Assembly (NCBI RefSeq): GCF_013167215.1
Contig: NZ_JABJWY010000034.1
Location: 1,240,001-1,304,000, forward strand
Direction: 5' to 3'
DNA length: 64,000 nucleotides
DNA from: Sphingobacterium prati
GTDB lineage: Bacteria > Bacteroidota > Bacteroidia > Sphingobacteriales > Sphingobacteriaceae
The translations under genes and the position numbers were made by a program. Shown here one piece after another: positions 17,432 through 27,681 of the stretch (position 1 is its first letter; each line of letters opens with the position of its first letter). The notes below the pieces were generated by a model. That model saw only the letters and a program-made list of their open reading frames with translations. It searched no databases and had not been told where the DNA came from.

Positions 17432-20400
17432 GTGGATAAAATCAATATAGTGCAGCGATGTTTATGTTTTCTGATAGCTTGTCTGATTACCATACAACTA
17501 TCTGCACAAACCAAGCCCATCGCTCGTTTCAGCCATCTTACCACAGCAGAGGGCCTATCACAAAGCACCGTCACCTGCATCCTAAAAGATAAATATGGCT
17601 TTATGTGGTTTGGTACCATGGACGGTCTCAATAAATATGACGGTTACCAGTTTAAAATCTATAGAACCATACAAAACAATAAGAAGAGTCTTCCTAACAA
17701 TCAGATAAAATCGCTGTATGAAGACCCCCATGGCGAGCTTTGGATCGGGACGATGGGTGGCGGTTTGGCCCGTTATGACCGGGACAATGATTCTTTTGAG
17801 CATGTCATAAAACCCCAAATTGGAAATAACAGCATTGATGTGAGCGTCAATGCCATCCTGGAAGATAGCAAAGGAAACTTTTGGGTGGGGACTTATTCCG
17901 ATCTCTATTCAATGGACAAAAAGACAGGTCATTTGACCCGCTATCAGTTCAGAGATACCAAGGGGCGTGCTATTACGGCTGTTGTTACGTCTATTTTTGA
18001 AGATGACAGGCGAAATCTATGGGTAGGAACAGAAAACGGCCTTATCCTATTCAACAAAGAAACCCAGCGCAGCACTTATTTCACTTCGACAGGCGCCCGG
18101 GGCGCACTGAGCAATAATAAAATCAATGTAATAACACAGCATGGAGACGGGTATTTATGGGTCGGGACGTATGGTGGCTTAAACCGGTTCGATTACCATA
18201 CCAATACATTTACCGCCTACAAAAAAGAACAAGGCAACAGCAAATCAATAAGCAATAATGTTGTCCTTACAATCGTTCCTGCCGGTGAGCATAAACTCTG
18301 GGTAGGCACCGAAGAAGCATTAGAATTATTCGATTGCAAAACCGGGGATTTCACACATTATCAGAACAATATCGCCGACGAGGAAAGCCTGAACCATAAT
18401 TCGATATACGCACTGTTATTGGACAAGGAAGGTATCCTATGGATAGGAACTTTTGCCGGGGGAATCAATAAATATGACCTGAATCATACCTATTTCCAGC
18501 TTTTTAAAAATTTTCACGTCACATCAGGCCAGAGCACAAGCACCATTACTTCATTTGCCGAACAGGCTGACGGGGATATATGGGTGGGTTCCGATGGCGG
18601 ATCACTCAATCTTTGGAAACGGGCAACAAATGAATTTATCCACTGGGATCCCAATGATAAAAAGGGATTAAATTCATTCTCCGTACTCTCTTTACTGACG
18701 ACAAGAGATAAAAAAAGTTTATGGATCGGAACCTATGAACGCGGGCTTAAGAAACTAGACCTGAGCACAGGTACATTTAGCCATTTCTATAGCGGTAAGG
18801 GACCGCTCCAGTTGAGCAACAATACGATTTATGCACTGACAGAAGACCGACTTGGTAATATTTGGCTTGGAACCAATGGAGACGGAATCAACATCATACA
18901 GAAAAATACACCGGAGATCAGGAAACATCGCGCCGATGGACAGGCCCATGCACTAAACAACAACTATATTCGGGCATTTTATGAAGATGACAACGGCGAT
19001 ATGTGGATCGCTACCTATGGCGGTGGCATCAATATCTATCATCCAGCGGACAACCGTTTTACCTGTTACAACAGAGCAAACAGCAATCTCCAGAGTGATA
19101 TCATCAATACCATTTATGGCGATTCTGACCGCAGCATCTGGATCGGTACGATTGGCGGTGGCTTGCAGCGTTTTGATAGACAGCGCAAGACATTTGTCAA
19201 TTATCGTGAAGAACAGGGCCTGCCCAGCAATGTGATCAACAGCATTGTTGAAGACGATAATAGACAGTTATGGATCAGCACGAATAATGGGGTAAGCCGG
19301 TACAGCCTGGATCAGCATACTTTTTCAAACTATAACCGCTATAATGGCTTACAAGGAAAAGAATTCCTCGCAGGCGCAGATCTCAAAACGAGCAGGGGGG
19401 AAATTCTGTTTGGGGGCAACAACGGATTTAATGTTCTTCATACGGCTAATATCCGGCGAAATGTACACGCCCCTCCGGTAATCTTTACCGATTTCCAGTT
19501 ATTTAACAAACCTGTTGTGATAGGCGCCGAAAACTCTCCTCTGACGCGCAATATCAATGAGACCGACGAACTGGCGCTGGACTATGATCAAACTGTATTC
19601 ACCATTGAATTTGCGGCGCTCGGTTATACCATTCCCGAAAAGAACCAATATGCTTATCTACTGGAAGGCTTTGACAAAGAGTGGAACTATGTAGGCAATA
19701 ACCGAAGAGCTACATACACCAATCTGGATGCAGGCACATACACGTTTAAAGTAAGGGCCGCCAACAGCGACGGGATATGGAACTCCAAGGAGGCGACATT
19801 GAAAATTGTCGTTGCTCCCCCTTTTTGGCGGACCGCCTGGGCATATTGCCTATATGGGCTGATCACCGCTGTTATACTCTACCTGCTTTTTCTGGAAATA
19901 AAATCAAGGGAAAAGCTTAAAAATGATGTGCTTTTAGAGCGATTAGCCGCGAAGAAGAATGAAGAGATCAATGCGATAAAGGTCAATTTCTTTACCAATA
20001 TCTCACATGAATTACGCACTCCCCTTTCATTGATCCTGGATCCGCTCCGAAAAATCATCCATCAGGACATCAGCATGGATCAGGTGAAGACCTACAGCAG
20101 GCTCGTGTACAAAAATGCAGACCGCTTGCTCAACCTGGTCAATCAGCTCCTGGATTTTAGACGGCTGGAAACTGGGGCTGCATCATTCAAAGCGCATACT
20201 GTAAACGTGGTCGAATTGATCAACGAAATATGCGAAGCTTTTAAAGAACGTGCCCAGGTACGGGAGATAGACTTTTCTATCCGCTATGCCAGCTCTGTCA
20301 TACGGCTTTCCATTGATGAAGATAAGTTTGAGAAAATTCTTTCCAATCTGCTCTCCAATGCATTTAAGTTTACACCAAACGGAGGAAAGATCGACGTAGT

Positions 20401-21556
20401 GGTAGAACGAAGTGAAACTGTCGTCGAAATCCATGTCATCGATAATGGCATTGGAATTCCGGAAGCAGACAGGGAACGTATTTTTGAAATATTCTACAAA
20501 GTAGATGGGGTACATCCTTATGAAAACAAGTCATCCGGCATCGGTCTGGCTTTGACCAAGGAGCTTGTCGAATTGCATGGCGGAAAAATAACGGTTCAGA
20601 GTGAAGTCGGCCGGGGTTCGGACTTTACCGTCCATCTAGCTACCCAAGGCACGATATTGCAGGATAAGGACGATGCTTTTGTCGCGCGGTATGAAGAATT
20701 GCTGTCGCCCCTGTTCGGTCAGGAAACAGAACAGATACAGGCTATCGAAACAGATACCCATCTAAAAGAAGACCGGCCGATCGTGCTGTTGATTGAGGAT
20801 AATCCCGACCTACAGGCCTATATCCGTCACGAGCTGTCGGCATATTTTGAAATTCTGAGCGCCACCAATGGACTTGATGGTCTGGAACTCGCCAGACAGT
20901 CTGTTCCTGACCTGGTAGTCAGCGATATTATGATGCCCAAAATGAATGGTCTGCAGGTCTGTCAGGAACTCAAAGCAGATGAACGCACCAGCCACATTCC
21001 AATTGTTTTACTGACGGCCAAGCAAACCGACGACAATAAGATCGAAGGGTATACACATGGTGCGGATGCCTATATTCCAAAACCCTTTGCGATGGATCTA
21101 TTGATTGCACGCATCACTAACCTGCTCCTCTCAAGAAGAAAATTACGGGAGCGATTTGACAATGCAAACAGGCAGGATACATCCGGCAAATTACCGGAGC
21201 TGAACAGCCTTGGCGCGATCGACCGTGACTTTTTGCAGAAAGTAGAACATCTGGTGGAAGAAAACCTGAACAATAAAGAATTTAATATTGATCTGTTAGC
21301 TGAGCTGCTGCATATGAGCAGACGTCAGCTATACCGCAAGATAAAAGCCCTGACAAATCAGGGCGTACAGGAATACATAGTGAGCATCAGTCTCAAACAT
21401 GCGCGCAATATGCTCCTCACAGGCAACTATACCATTGCCGAAATCGCTTATTTGGTCGGTTTCTCAGAACCCTCAAATTTTAGCAGGTCATTTTCCAAAT
21501 ATTTTGGAATGAGTCCCAAAAACTATCTTGAATGGGCTGAAAAGCAAAATAATTAG
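17432..21556 (+). CDS. Hybrid two-component system (HTCS) regulator
   Basis: A 1,374-residue single-protein two-component system. Order: signal peptide (1-27), many periplasmic propeller repeats with the LWIGT/IWIGTxGGGL signature (about 30-690), a Y_Y_Y domain (about 705-795) and one TM helix (about 800-822). Then come HisKA with phospho-acceptor His at about residue 859 (SHELRTPLSLI), HATPase (DNGIGIPEADRERIFE; SSGIGLALTKELVE), a receiver domain with Asp at about 1165 (SDIMMPKMNG), and a C-terminal AraC-type HTH (AEIAYLVGFSEPSNFSRSF). The start is GTG at 17432. In Bacteroidota such proteins sense oligosaccharide breakdown products in the periplasm and activate the adjacent locus. Here that is the SusC/SusD/GH5/GH26 set 213 bases downstream. 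Confidence 0.95.
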   Translation: MDKINIVQRCLCFLIACLITIQLSAQTKPIARFSHLTTAEGLSQSTVTCILKDKYGFMWFGTMDGLNKYDGYQFKIYRTIQNNKKSLPNNQIKSLYEDPHGELWIGTMGGGLARYDRDNDSFEHVIKPQIGNNSIDVSVNAILEDSKGNFWVGTYSDLYSMDKKTGHLTRYQFRDTKGRAITAVVTSIFEDDRRNLWVGTENGLILFNKETQRSTYFTSTGARGALSNNKINVITQHGDGYLWVGTYGGLNRFDYHTNTFTAYKKEQGNSKSISNNVVLTIVPAGEHKLWVGTEEALELFDCKTGDFTHYQNNIADEESLNHNSIYALLLDKEGILWIGTFAGGINKYDLNHTYFQLFKNFHVTSGQSTSTITSFAEQADGDIWVGSDGGSLNLWKRATNEFIHWDPNDKKGLNSFSVLSLLTTRDKKSLWIGTYERGLKKLDLSTGTFSHFYSGKGPLQLSNNTIYALTEDRLGNIWLGTNGDGINIIQKNTPEIRKHRADGQAHALNNNYIRAFYEDDNGDMWIATYGGGINIYHPADNRFTCYNRANSNLQSDIINTIYGDSDRSIWIGTIGGGLQRFDRQRKTFVNYREEQGLPSNVINSIVEDDNRQLWISTNNGVSRYSLDQHTFSNYNRYNGLQGKEFLAGADLKTSRGEILFGGNNGFNVLHTANIRRNVHAPPVIFTDFQLFNKPVVIGAENSPLTRNINETDELALDYDQTVFTIEFAALGYTIPEKNQYAYLLEGFDKEWNYVGNNRRATYTNLDAGTYTFKVRAANSDGIWNSKEATLKIVVAPPFWRTAWAYCLYGLITAVILYLLFLEIKSREKLKNDVLLERLAAKKNEEINAIKVNFFTNISHELRTPLSLILDPLRKIIHQDISMDQVKTYSRLVYKNADRLLNLVNQLLDFRRLETGAASFKAHTVNVVELINEICEAFKERAQVREIDFSIRYASSVIRLSIDEDKFEKILSNLLSNAFKFTPNGGKIDVVVERSETVVEIHVIDNGIGIPEADRERIFEIFYKVDGVHPYENKSSGIGLALTKELVELHGGKITVQSEVGRGSDFTVHLATQGTILQDKDDAFVARYEELLSPLFGQETEQIQAIETDTHLKEDRPIVLLIEDNPDLQAYIRHELSAYFEILSATNGLDGLELARQSVPDLVVSDIMMPKMNGLQVCQELKADERTSHIPIVLLTAKQTDDNKIEGYTHGADAYIPKPFAMDLLIARITNLLLSRRKLRERFDNANRQDTSGKLPELNSLGAIDRDFLQKVEHLVEENLNNKEFNIDLLAELLHMSRRQLYRKIKALTNQGVQEYIVSISLKHARNMLLTGNYTIAEIAYLVGFSEPSNFSRSFSKYFGMSPKNYLEWAEKQNN

Positions 21557-21597
21557 CTTTTGGCATTCGCTGATATGCTTTTGGCACGCACTGATAA
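21556..21597 (+). promoter_or_regulatory. 21-bp direct repeat, candidate HTCS operator upstream of susC
   Basis: Two adjacent 21-bp copies begin GCTTTTGGCA at 21556 and 21577 and share 17 of 21 positions, including the tail CTGATA. They start at the HTCS stop codon, about 170-210 bases before susC. A 21-bp phased direct repeat is what AraC-type HTH proteins bind, so the neighbouring HTCS is the likely binder. Confidence 0.7.
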
Positions 21598-21633
21598 TTA
21601 CTTTTTTCACATTTAAGTCTAATATTGGCTATT

Positions 21634-21660
21634 GACGGCCGGGCGTCCGGTCAGGCCGTC
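21634..21660 (+). promoter_or_regulatory. Hairpin in the susC leader
   Basis: GACGGCC (21634-21640) pairs with GGCCGTC (21654-21660) around a 13-base GC-rich loop. No T-run follows, so it is not a standard terminator. It lies 110 bases before the susC start and could affect leader stability or be read through. Confidence 0.4.
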
Positions 21661-21769
21661 TAAGGCATAACTAATTATAGTGTGAATGGAAAAAAAACGT
21701 AAACAGTATTGTACATGATCAGATCTGTACGCCAATTATTTTATCAAAAATTTAAATAACCAATTTTAT

Positions 21770-24700
21770 ATGATCTCAAAGTTATTATCTAAGCCGATCG
21801 GTCTGATCTGGCTTGTGAGTGCGCCTGCCTTGTTAACGGCGCAGGTAGCAAATAAAAAAGTGGATGGTATTGTCAAGAATGAGTCGGGCATGGTATTGTC
21901 CGGCGTGTCGGTCAAGGTAAAGGACGGTACTGCTACCGCTGTGACCGATCGTTTCGGGCATTATCAGATCAACGCTGCTCCTACAGACGTACTGATATTC
22001 TCCTATATCGGTATGCAGACATCGCAAGTACCTGTCGGAAATCAGGCATTGGTCAATGTCACCCTGACTTCTGCTGCTACGCAGCTAGAAGATGTCGTCG
22101 TCGTGGGCTACGGTACTATGAGGCGTGCCGACGTCACCTCTTCGATCTCATCCGTAAGTGCAGAAGCCATAAAGGACCTGCCAGTTGCAGGTGCTGATCA
22201 AATGCTGCAGGGGAAAGTCGCGGGGGTAAGTGTTTCGGCCAATGGTGGCCAGCCCGGAGGAGGAATATCCGTACGCGTAAGGGGACTGACATCCATCAAT
22301 GGAAACGAACCGCTCTATGTGATAGACGGTATTATCGTCCCTACCGGAAAAAGCACCATCGCACAGGATAAACTTGGAGGAATGGCCGGTTCTACCTCCC
22401 AAAGCGGAATTGCAGGGATTAACCCCAATGATATTGAAAAAATAGATATCCTCAAGGACGCTTCCGCACAGGCCATCTACGGTTCCCGTGGAGCCAATGG
22501 CGTAGTACTGATTACCACAAAACGCGGAAAAGCCGGCGAAGGAAAGGTAAGCTATGATATGTATTATGGCGAATCAAAAGTCCCTACCCGTCTTGATCTG
22601 ATGAACTTAAGCCAGTTTGCACAGTATAACAATCAGGTATTGCAGGAAATCAGTAAAGTTACCGGAAATCCCTATACACCTATCGGAGAATATCAGCGTC
22701 CGGAAGTCCTGGGAGAAGGAACCAACTGGCAAGATGCCATCTTTCAGAAAGGCAAGATGCAGAATCATCAATTAAGTTTTTCGGGAGGAAGTGAAAAGAC
22801 AACCTATTATTTGGGTTTAAATTACTTTAAACAGGACGGTACGATCATCAACTCCGGATTTGACAGGTTGTCCCTGCGGTTTAACCTTGACCACCAGATC
22901 AAAAGCTGGCTGAAGGTCGGTATCAGCAGCAGCACCGCCCGCACCAATCAAAAAACCACATTGACCAACGGATCTGATGCCATCGTCAACGTTGCCGCTT
23001 TCAATAGTCCAGCCGCCCCGATCTTTGGACTGAACGGAGATTTTGCACCACCGGTATCCATAGGAGGCTATGCTTTTGGGAACCCCGTCAATCCTGTGGC
23101 ACTGGCACAGTTGCGCCAAAATACAGGCGATCAGTTCAAAGCCTTTGGAAGTGTCTACGGAGAGTTGATTTTTACCAAGTTTTTAACCATGCGAAATGAG
23201 GTCAACTACGACGTTACAAACGATAATAACATGTCTTTCCAGCCCTCCCTTTCATCGGGCGGGACGACAATACTCGCGCCAAGTAAAATCGTCGAACAAC
23301 GCAATCCCAGCTACTACTGGGCATTAAGGAATTACCTGAACTACAACCAATCCTTTGGTCAACATAACATCAATGCACAGATCGGACATGAAGCCCAGGC
23401 CTCCTATTATGACAATATATTGGCTTCACGGCAAAATCTGGCCCTCAATATACCGTCTATTGCAGCAGGTGAACAGGAAAACCAGGTCATCGAAGGAGGC
23501 AAAGGAGACTGGGCCATGGAGTCCTATTTCCTGAGAGCCGGTTACGCGTACGACAACCGCTACTCTGTTAATCTCTCCCTGAGACGTGACGGCTCCTCCA
23601 ACTTTGGACCGGACCGTAAGCTAGGCTACTTCCCTGCGGCCTCCGTGGGATGGACAGTTACAAATGAAAAGTTTGCCAAAAATCTCAAGGTATTGAATTA
23701 CCTGAAAGTACGTGCCGGAGTCGGAGCTGTGGGCAGTTCAAATGTCGGCGGGGCAAGCTATGCAACCAATATCCGTCTATTCGCCACCGGCCCCTTTGGC
23801 GCGGGCGGCGTACCCGACAATGTCGGCAATCCGGCACTCGGCTGGGAATCTGTCACTACCTACAACGGTGGATTTGATGCCGGTTTCCTCAATGGACGCC
23901 TGGATGTCACCTTCGATATCTATAAAAAGATCACCTCAGACATGCTGATGGCAACCCGACTGCCCAAATATACAGGCATAGGGACGGAATGGAATGATAT
24001 CAAATCGCCCAATGTCAATGCAGGCCGGATGACAAATACCGGATTTGACATCGGTATATCTTCTACCAATATCAATAAAAATGGCTTCACATGGAAAACA
24101 AACCTTGTGCTATCCCATTATAAAAATCGTCTGGACAAACTAAACAGCGACCAGGCCGACCTGATGCGTTATACGGAATATAGCAATGCCGTTATCCTGA
24201 CCCGTACCGTTCCGGGAGGACCTATTGGTCGCTTTTATGGGTTTATTTCGGACGGTTTGTTTACTTCTGAAGATGATCTGCACAACCATGCGAATCAAGG
24301 CCAAGCTATTGGTTCAAAAGGCTTATGGCTGGGCGATGTCAAATATCGCGATCTCGACGGGAATAATGTCATCAATGATGGAGACATGACCTATATAGGA
24401 GATCCTAATCCAAACTTTACATTCGGATTAACCAACTCGTTCAAATATAAAGGATTTGACTTATCTGTTTTCCTGCAAGGATCTCAAGGTAATGATATCC
24501 TAAATTATACCAAGAGATCATTGGAAACACCGGTCAATGTATACTGGAATCAATTGCAGACCTCCTTGACAGATCGCTATTCCGAATTGTTCAATACCAA
24601 TGGTACTGTACCCCGATACAATCAGTGGCATCAAGATAATAAACGTGTGTCAAGCCGTTTTGTCGAAGATGGCTCATACCTACGGATACAAAATATTACC

Positions 24701-24916
24701 CTCGGCTATAATTTGCCCGCAGCCTGGATCAACAGAATCAAAATGCAGGCCGCACGGATTTATATCTCAGGACAGAATATCTACACCTTTACAAAATACA
24801 GTGGATACGATCCAGAATTAGGTTCCTACAACAATGACGCGCTGATGCAGAATATTGACCTGGGCAATTATCCCAATCCGAGAACCTTTACGATCGGTGC
24901 TAATATAACTTTTTAA
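21770..24916 (+). CDS. SusC/RagA-family TonB-linked outer-membrane transporter
   Basis: A 1,048-residue outer-membrane protein: signal peptide, carboxypeptidase-regulatory-like domain (about 30-105), then the classic TonB-box-like stretch LEDVVVVGYGTMRRADVTSS. A plug domain follows (about 115-240, with VDG-type LYVIDGIIV and DILKDASAQAIYGSRGANGV), then a large barrel ending FTIGANITF. Such proteins import oligosaccharides in complex with a SusD lid lipoprotein, encoded 18 bases downstream. It begins the structural part of the locus after the HTCS gene and should be induced by it. Length and motifs are intact. Confidence 0.96.
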   Translation: MISKLLSKPIGLIWLVSAPALLTAQVANKKVDGIVKNESGMVLSGVSVKVKDGTATAVTDRFGHYQINAAPTDVLIFSYIGMQTSQVPVGNQALVNVTLTSAATQLEDVVVVGYGTMRRADVTSSISSVSAEAIKDLPVAGADQMLQGKVAGVSVSANGGQPGGGISVRVRGLTSINGNEPLYVIDGIIVPTGKSTIAQDKLGGMAGSTSQSGIAGINPNDIEKIDILKDASAQAIYGSRGANGVVLITTKRGKAGEGKVSYDMYYGESKVPTRLDLMNLSQFAQYNNQVLQEISKVTGNPYTPIGEYQRPEVLGEGTNWQDAIFQKGKMQNHQLSFSGGSEKTTYYLGLNYFKQDGTIINSGFDRLSLRFNLDHQIKSWLKVGISSSTARTNQKTTLTNGSDAIVNVAAFNSPAAPIFGLNGDFAPPVSIGGYAFGNPVNPVALAQLRQNTGDQFKAFGSVYGELIFTKFLTMRNEVNYDVTNDNNMSFQPSLSSGGTTILAPSKIVEQRNPSYYWALRNYLNYNQSFGQHNINAQIGHEAQASYYDNILASRQNLALNIPSIAAGEQENQVIEGGKGDWAMESYFLRAGYAYDNRYSVNLSLRRDGSSNFGPDRKLGYFPAASVGWTVTNEKFAKNLKVLNYLKVRAGVGAVGSSNVGGASYATNIRLFATGPFGAGGVPDNVGNPALGWESVTTYNGGFDAGFLNGRLDVTFDIYKKITSDMLMATRLPKYTGIGTEWNDIKSPNVNAGRMTNTGFDIGISSTNINKNGFTWKTNLVLSHYKNRLDKLNSDQADLMRYTEYSNAVILTRTVPGGPIGRFYGFISDGLFTSEDDLHNHANQGQAIGSKGLWLGDVKYRDLDGNNVINDGDMTYIGDPNPNFTFGLTNSFKYKGFDLSVFLQGSQGNDILNYTKRSLETPVNVYWNQLQTSLTDRYSELFNTNGTVPRYNQWHQDNKRVSSRFVEDGSYLRIQNITLGYNLPAAWINRIKMQAARIYISGQNIYTFTKYSGYDPELGSYNNDALMQNIDLGNYPNPRTFTIGANITF

Positions 24917-24934
24917 ACCATTGAACAAGACATT

Positions 24935-26512
24935 ATGAAGACAAAACTGATATACACAATAGTTGGCGGCCTATTGTTTTTGGGATCCTGTAAAAAAAGT
25001 TTTCTAGACAGGCCTTCACAGAATAATCCAACGCTGGACACTTATTATAATTCCGATGCGGAAGTAAGAGGTGCAACCGGCTATCTGTACAATACCGTAT
25101 GGTATGATTACCAGGATAAAGCCTTCCATGCCATCGGCGAGGTGCTGTCGGGCAATATGTACACCGGTGATCCCGTCTACAACACCTTCTTGAATTTTAC
25201 GGTATCCGGAACCGACGAACAGGTGAGCCGATCCTGGTATTCCTTTTATAAAGTAGCAGGAAACGCCACTGTGCTGATCAATACCTTCGAAGAAAAAATG
25301 AGCAATGGTGGAGATCCCTCCTATCTAACGCAGGGAATTGCCGAGGCAAAGTTTATCCGGGCGGTCGCCTATTTTTATCTAGCCCGAGTCTTTAAGGATG
25401 TTCCCATCGTCACCGATCCGGTCGCAATGGCTACGACGGGCAACTTTAATACACCACGCTATCTGCAAGCCGATGTCATTAAGTTTGCATTGGATGATAT
25501 GGCTTTTGCGGAGGCAAACCTGAAAGACAACGATACCCCCGGACGAGTGACCAAGCTCTCGGCTACGGGCATGATGGCCAAAATGTATCTCTACTTAAAA
25601 GACTACGAAAATGCGCGAAAGAAAGCCGAAACGGTCATCAATGCTAAAAAATACAGCCTATATCCCGATTATGGAAAGATGTTTACCGACCAGAGTGCCA
25701 ATAACAATTCCGAGAGCCTTTTTGCCTTACAGTGGGCAGCAGCAGGCGGCTATGGTGTAGGCAATCCTATCCAGGCTTATGTAGGCCCCGAGCCATTATT
25801 GAAAGAAACCACCGGAGCCGGCTGGTCGGCTATTATCCCGTCAATCGATCTATTGGACAGCTATGAAGTGGGCGACAAACGCAAAGGCTGGTCCATTATG
25901 GAGCAGGGATTTCATCGGGATGACTGGAAAAACTCAGCTTTTCCCAATGGCTTTACCTACGATACGACATGGACAAGCTCCAATGACAATGCACGGAAGA
26001 TAAAAACAGGTACCCGTTCCAACGCCCTGAAATACGTGGTCGGTCCGGGTGGCGGCGGTCAGGATGTCAATGGCACCTCCACGAGCATCTGTACCTACAT
26101 CTTGCGCTATGCCGATGTATTACTGATCTATGCGGAGGCCGTATTGGCCGATCAGGCCCAGAGTACAGATGCCAAAGCACTCGCTGCAGTCAATGAAATA
26201 AGACACCGCGCCGGACTGGGCACCTCACGCGACCTCACGGTATTGACCCCAGCGAATATATTACATGAGCGACGGGTAGAATTTGCATTTGAGGGAGATT
26301 ATTGGTTTGACATTCAACGCCAAGGATTTACGAAAGCCAAACAGCTGGTGGAAGCGCAGGAAAGAGGCACCTACAGTGCAGCGGGCAAGCCCTTGGTGGA
26401 TCATCTCAGCGTTACGCTCAGCAGTGAAAGCAAGTTATATCTTCCGATCCCGACAACAGAGGTGGTCAACAATCCAGAGCTTGCCAAACCCGCCGTTCCT
26501 TATAAACCTTAA
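24935..26512 (+). CDS. SusD/RagB-family surface glycan-binding lipoprotein
   Basis: A 525-residue lipoprotein with lipobox FLGSC near residue 19. It has the SusD fold: an N-terminal NxxxDRPSQNNPTLDTYYNS start, TPR-like helices (YLARVFKDVPIV; ATGMMAKMYLYLKDYENARK) and the conserved C-terminal region VNEIRHRAGL ... LHERRVEFAFEGDYWFDIQR, then LYLPIPTTEV. Outer-membrane partner of the SusC protein encoded 18 bases upstream; it acts as the hinged lid and glycan-binding component. The next gene starts 2 bases after its stop. Confidence 0.95.
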   Translation: MKTKLIYTIVGGLLFLGSCKKSFLDRPSQNNPTLDTYYNSDAEVRGATGYLYNTVWYDYQDKAFHAIGEVLSGNMYTGDPVYNTFLNFTVSGTDEQVSRSWYSFYKVAGNATVLINTFEEKMSNGGDPSYLTQGIAEAKFIRAVAYFYLARVFKDVPIVTDPVAMATTGNFNTPRYLQADVIKFALDDMAFAEANLKDNDTPGRVTKLSATGMMAKMYLYLKDYENARKKAETVINAKKYSLYPDYGKMFTDQSANNNSESLFALQWAAAGGYGVGNPIQAYVGPEPLLKETTGAGWSAIIPSIDLLDSYEVGDKRKGWSIMEQGFHRDDWKNSAFPNGFTYDTTWTSSNDNARKIKTGTRSNALKYVVGPGGGGQDVNGTSTSICTYILRYADVLLIYAEAVLADQAQSTDAKALAAVNEIRHRAGLGTSRDLTVLTPANILHERRVEFAFEGDYWFDIQRQGFTKAKQLVEAQERGTYSAAGKPLVDHLSVTLSSESKLYLPIPTTEVVNNPELAKPAVPYKP

Positions 26513-26513
26513 T

Positions 26514-27587
26514 ATGATAATGAAAAAAATTATGAAGACCTTATATCACTACGTCTGCATCCTCGCAATAGCCTGCTTTGCATTTGTTTCCTGTAAAAAA
26601 GACGATAAGCTGTCACCGTCCGAAAATCCCCAAGCTGATCCATTGGAAGTGACATCCGGCGCTCCGGGTACGGTGATCGTACTGACCGGCCAGGGGCTTG
26701 CGGGCATGAAATCCGTCATTTTTGAAACGGGAAATGTTCCTGCTGGCTTCAATCCAGCTTTTAACAATGACCATGCGGTAGTATTCCGTGTACCGGACAC
26801 AGCGGCAGCAGGACAGCAGGACATCATCCTAACCAATATGTTGGACAAGCAATTACGGGTTCCCTTCAATGTCACACCGTTACCTTCCGTTGCCACAGTC
26901 TCAGACTACAACTTTACCCCCGCGGTCACCCAGCTTAGCCTGAGCGGCAACTATTTAAATGATGTAACGGAGGTCACGCTGACCAGTACCGGTGCAAAGG
27001 CCACCATCGTGAGCAAAAGTCAACGTCAGCTGGTGGTCAGCCTACCGCAGACAGAAGTCAGCAGAACAAAACTCGATATCAGAAGCGAAGCCGGAGAAAT
27101 TACGACAACGCAGGAGTTTGTCAACGTTGATCAGGCTTTCAGACTCTTTACAGATACCTATCAAAATGGTTTTGAAGGCTGGGGCTGGGGAGCTGTAACA
27201 ATTAGCACGGCAACCTTTAAATCGGGAAATGCATCTTCAAAAATGGTTTACGGCAAAGGAGGCTGGTCTGCCAATGGCATGGCCAACTGGGGTTCGGGCA
27301 TGGCCAAGAATGCCGACTTAAAATTCCTTTCATTCTGGATTAAAGGCGGTTCGCAGGACTATACCCTTTTTCTTACCAGCGATGGGCGCGCTGCGGGCTT
27401 TGGAAATGCCGACAGATCCACTCCCATCCGTGTGCCGGCAGGCGTATGGACCTATGTTCGCCTGGATCTCGCGGATATCGGTCTCTGGAGCAAGGGCAAT
27501 GCCTTCAAACAGCTCGGTCTATGGATCGAGGGACCAGATGCACAGGATGAAACGTTCTATTTAGACGACGTTATTTTCTTCAAATAG
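26514..27587 (+). CDS. TIG-domain surface glycan-binding lipoprotein (SusE/F position)
   Basis: From ATG at 26514, two bases after susD; the open frame extends upstream inside susD, but that part is clearly not this protein. A lipobox (FAFVSC) falls near residue 23. An IPT/TIG-like beta domain region (about 40-200: SGAPGTVIVLTGQGLAGMKS) is followed by a C-terminal carbohydrate-binding-like beta-sandwich (about 205-357: FEGWGWGAVTIST, ETFYLDDVIFF). That plan, TIG repeats plus C-terminal glycan-binding module in the SusE/F position, is that of surface glycan-binding proteins. The aromatic cluster W(G)WGAV...GKGGWSANGMANWGSG suits sugar binding. Likely ligand: beta-mannan or a related beta-1,4-glycan, from context. 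Confidence 0.82.
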   Translation: MIMKKIMKTLYHYVCILAIACFAFVSCKKDDKLSPSENPQADPLEVTSGAPGTVIVLTGQGLAGMKSVIFETGNVPAGFNPAFNNDHAVVFRVPDTAAAGQQDIILTNMLDKQLRVPFNVTPLPSVATVSDYNFTPAVTQLSLSGNYLNDVTEVTLTSTGAKATIVSKSQRQLVVSLPQTEVSRTKLDIRSEAGEITTTQEFVNVDQAFRLFTDTYQNGFEGWGWGAVTISTATFKSGNASSKMVYGKGGWSANGMANWGSGMAKNADLKFLSFWIKGGSQDYTLFLTSDGRAAGFGNADRSTPIRVPAGVWTYVRLDLADIGLWSKGNAFKQLGLWIEGPDAQDETFYLDDVIFFK

Positions 27588-27681
27588 CAGGTCAAAATCA
27601 TGATTGCAGCGGCATTTGGTCCCGATCAAATGCCGCTCAGTAAAAATCGTCGATTATTCGGCGAGCTAGCACCCATTACAA

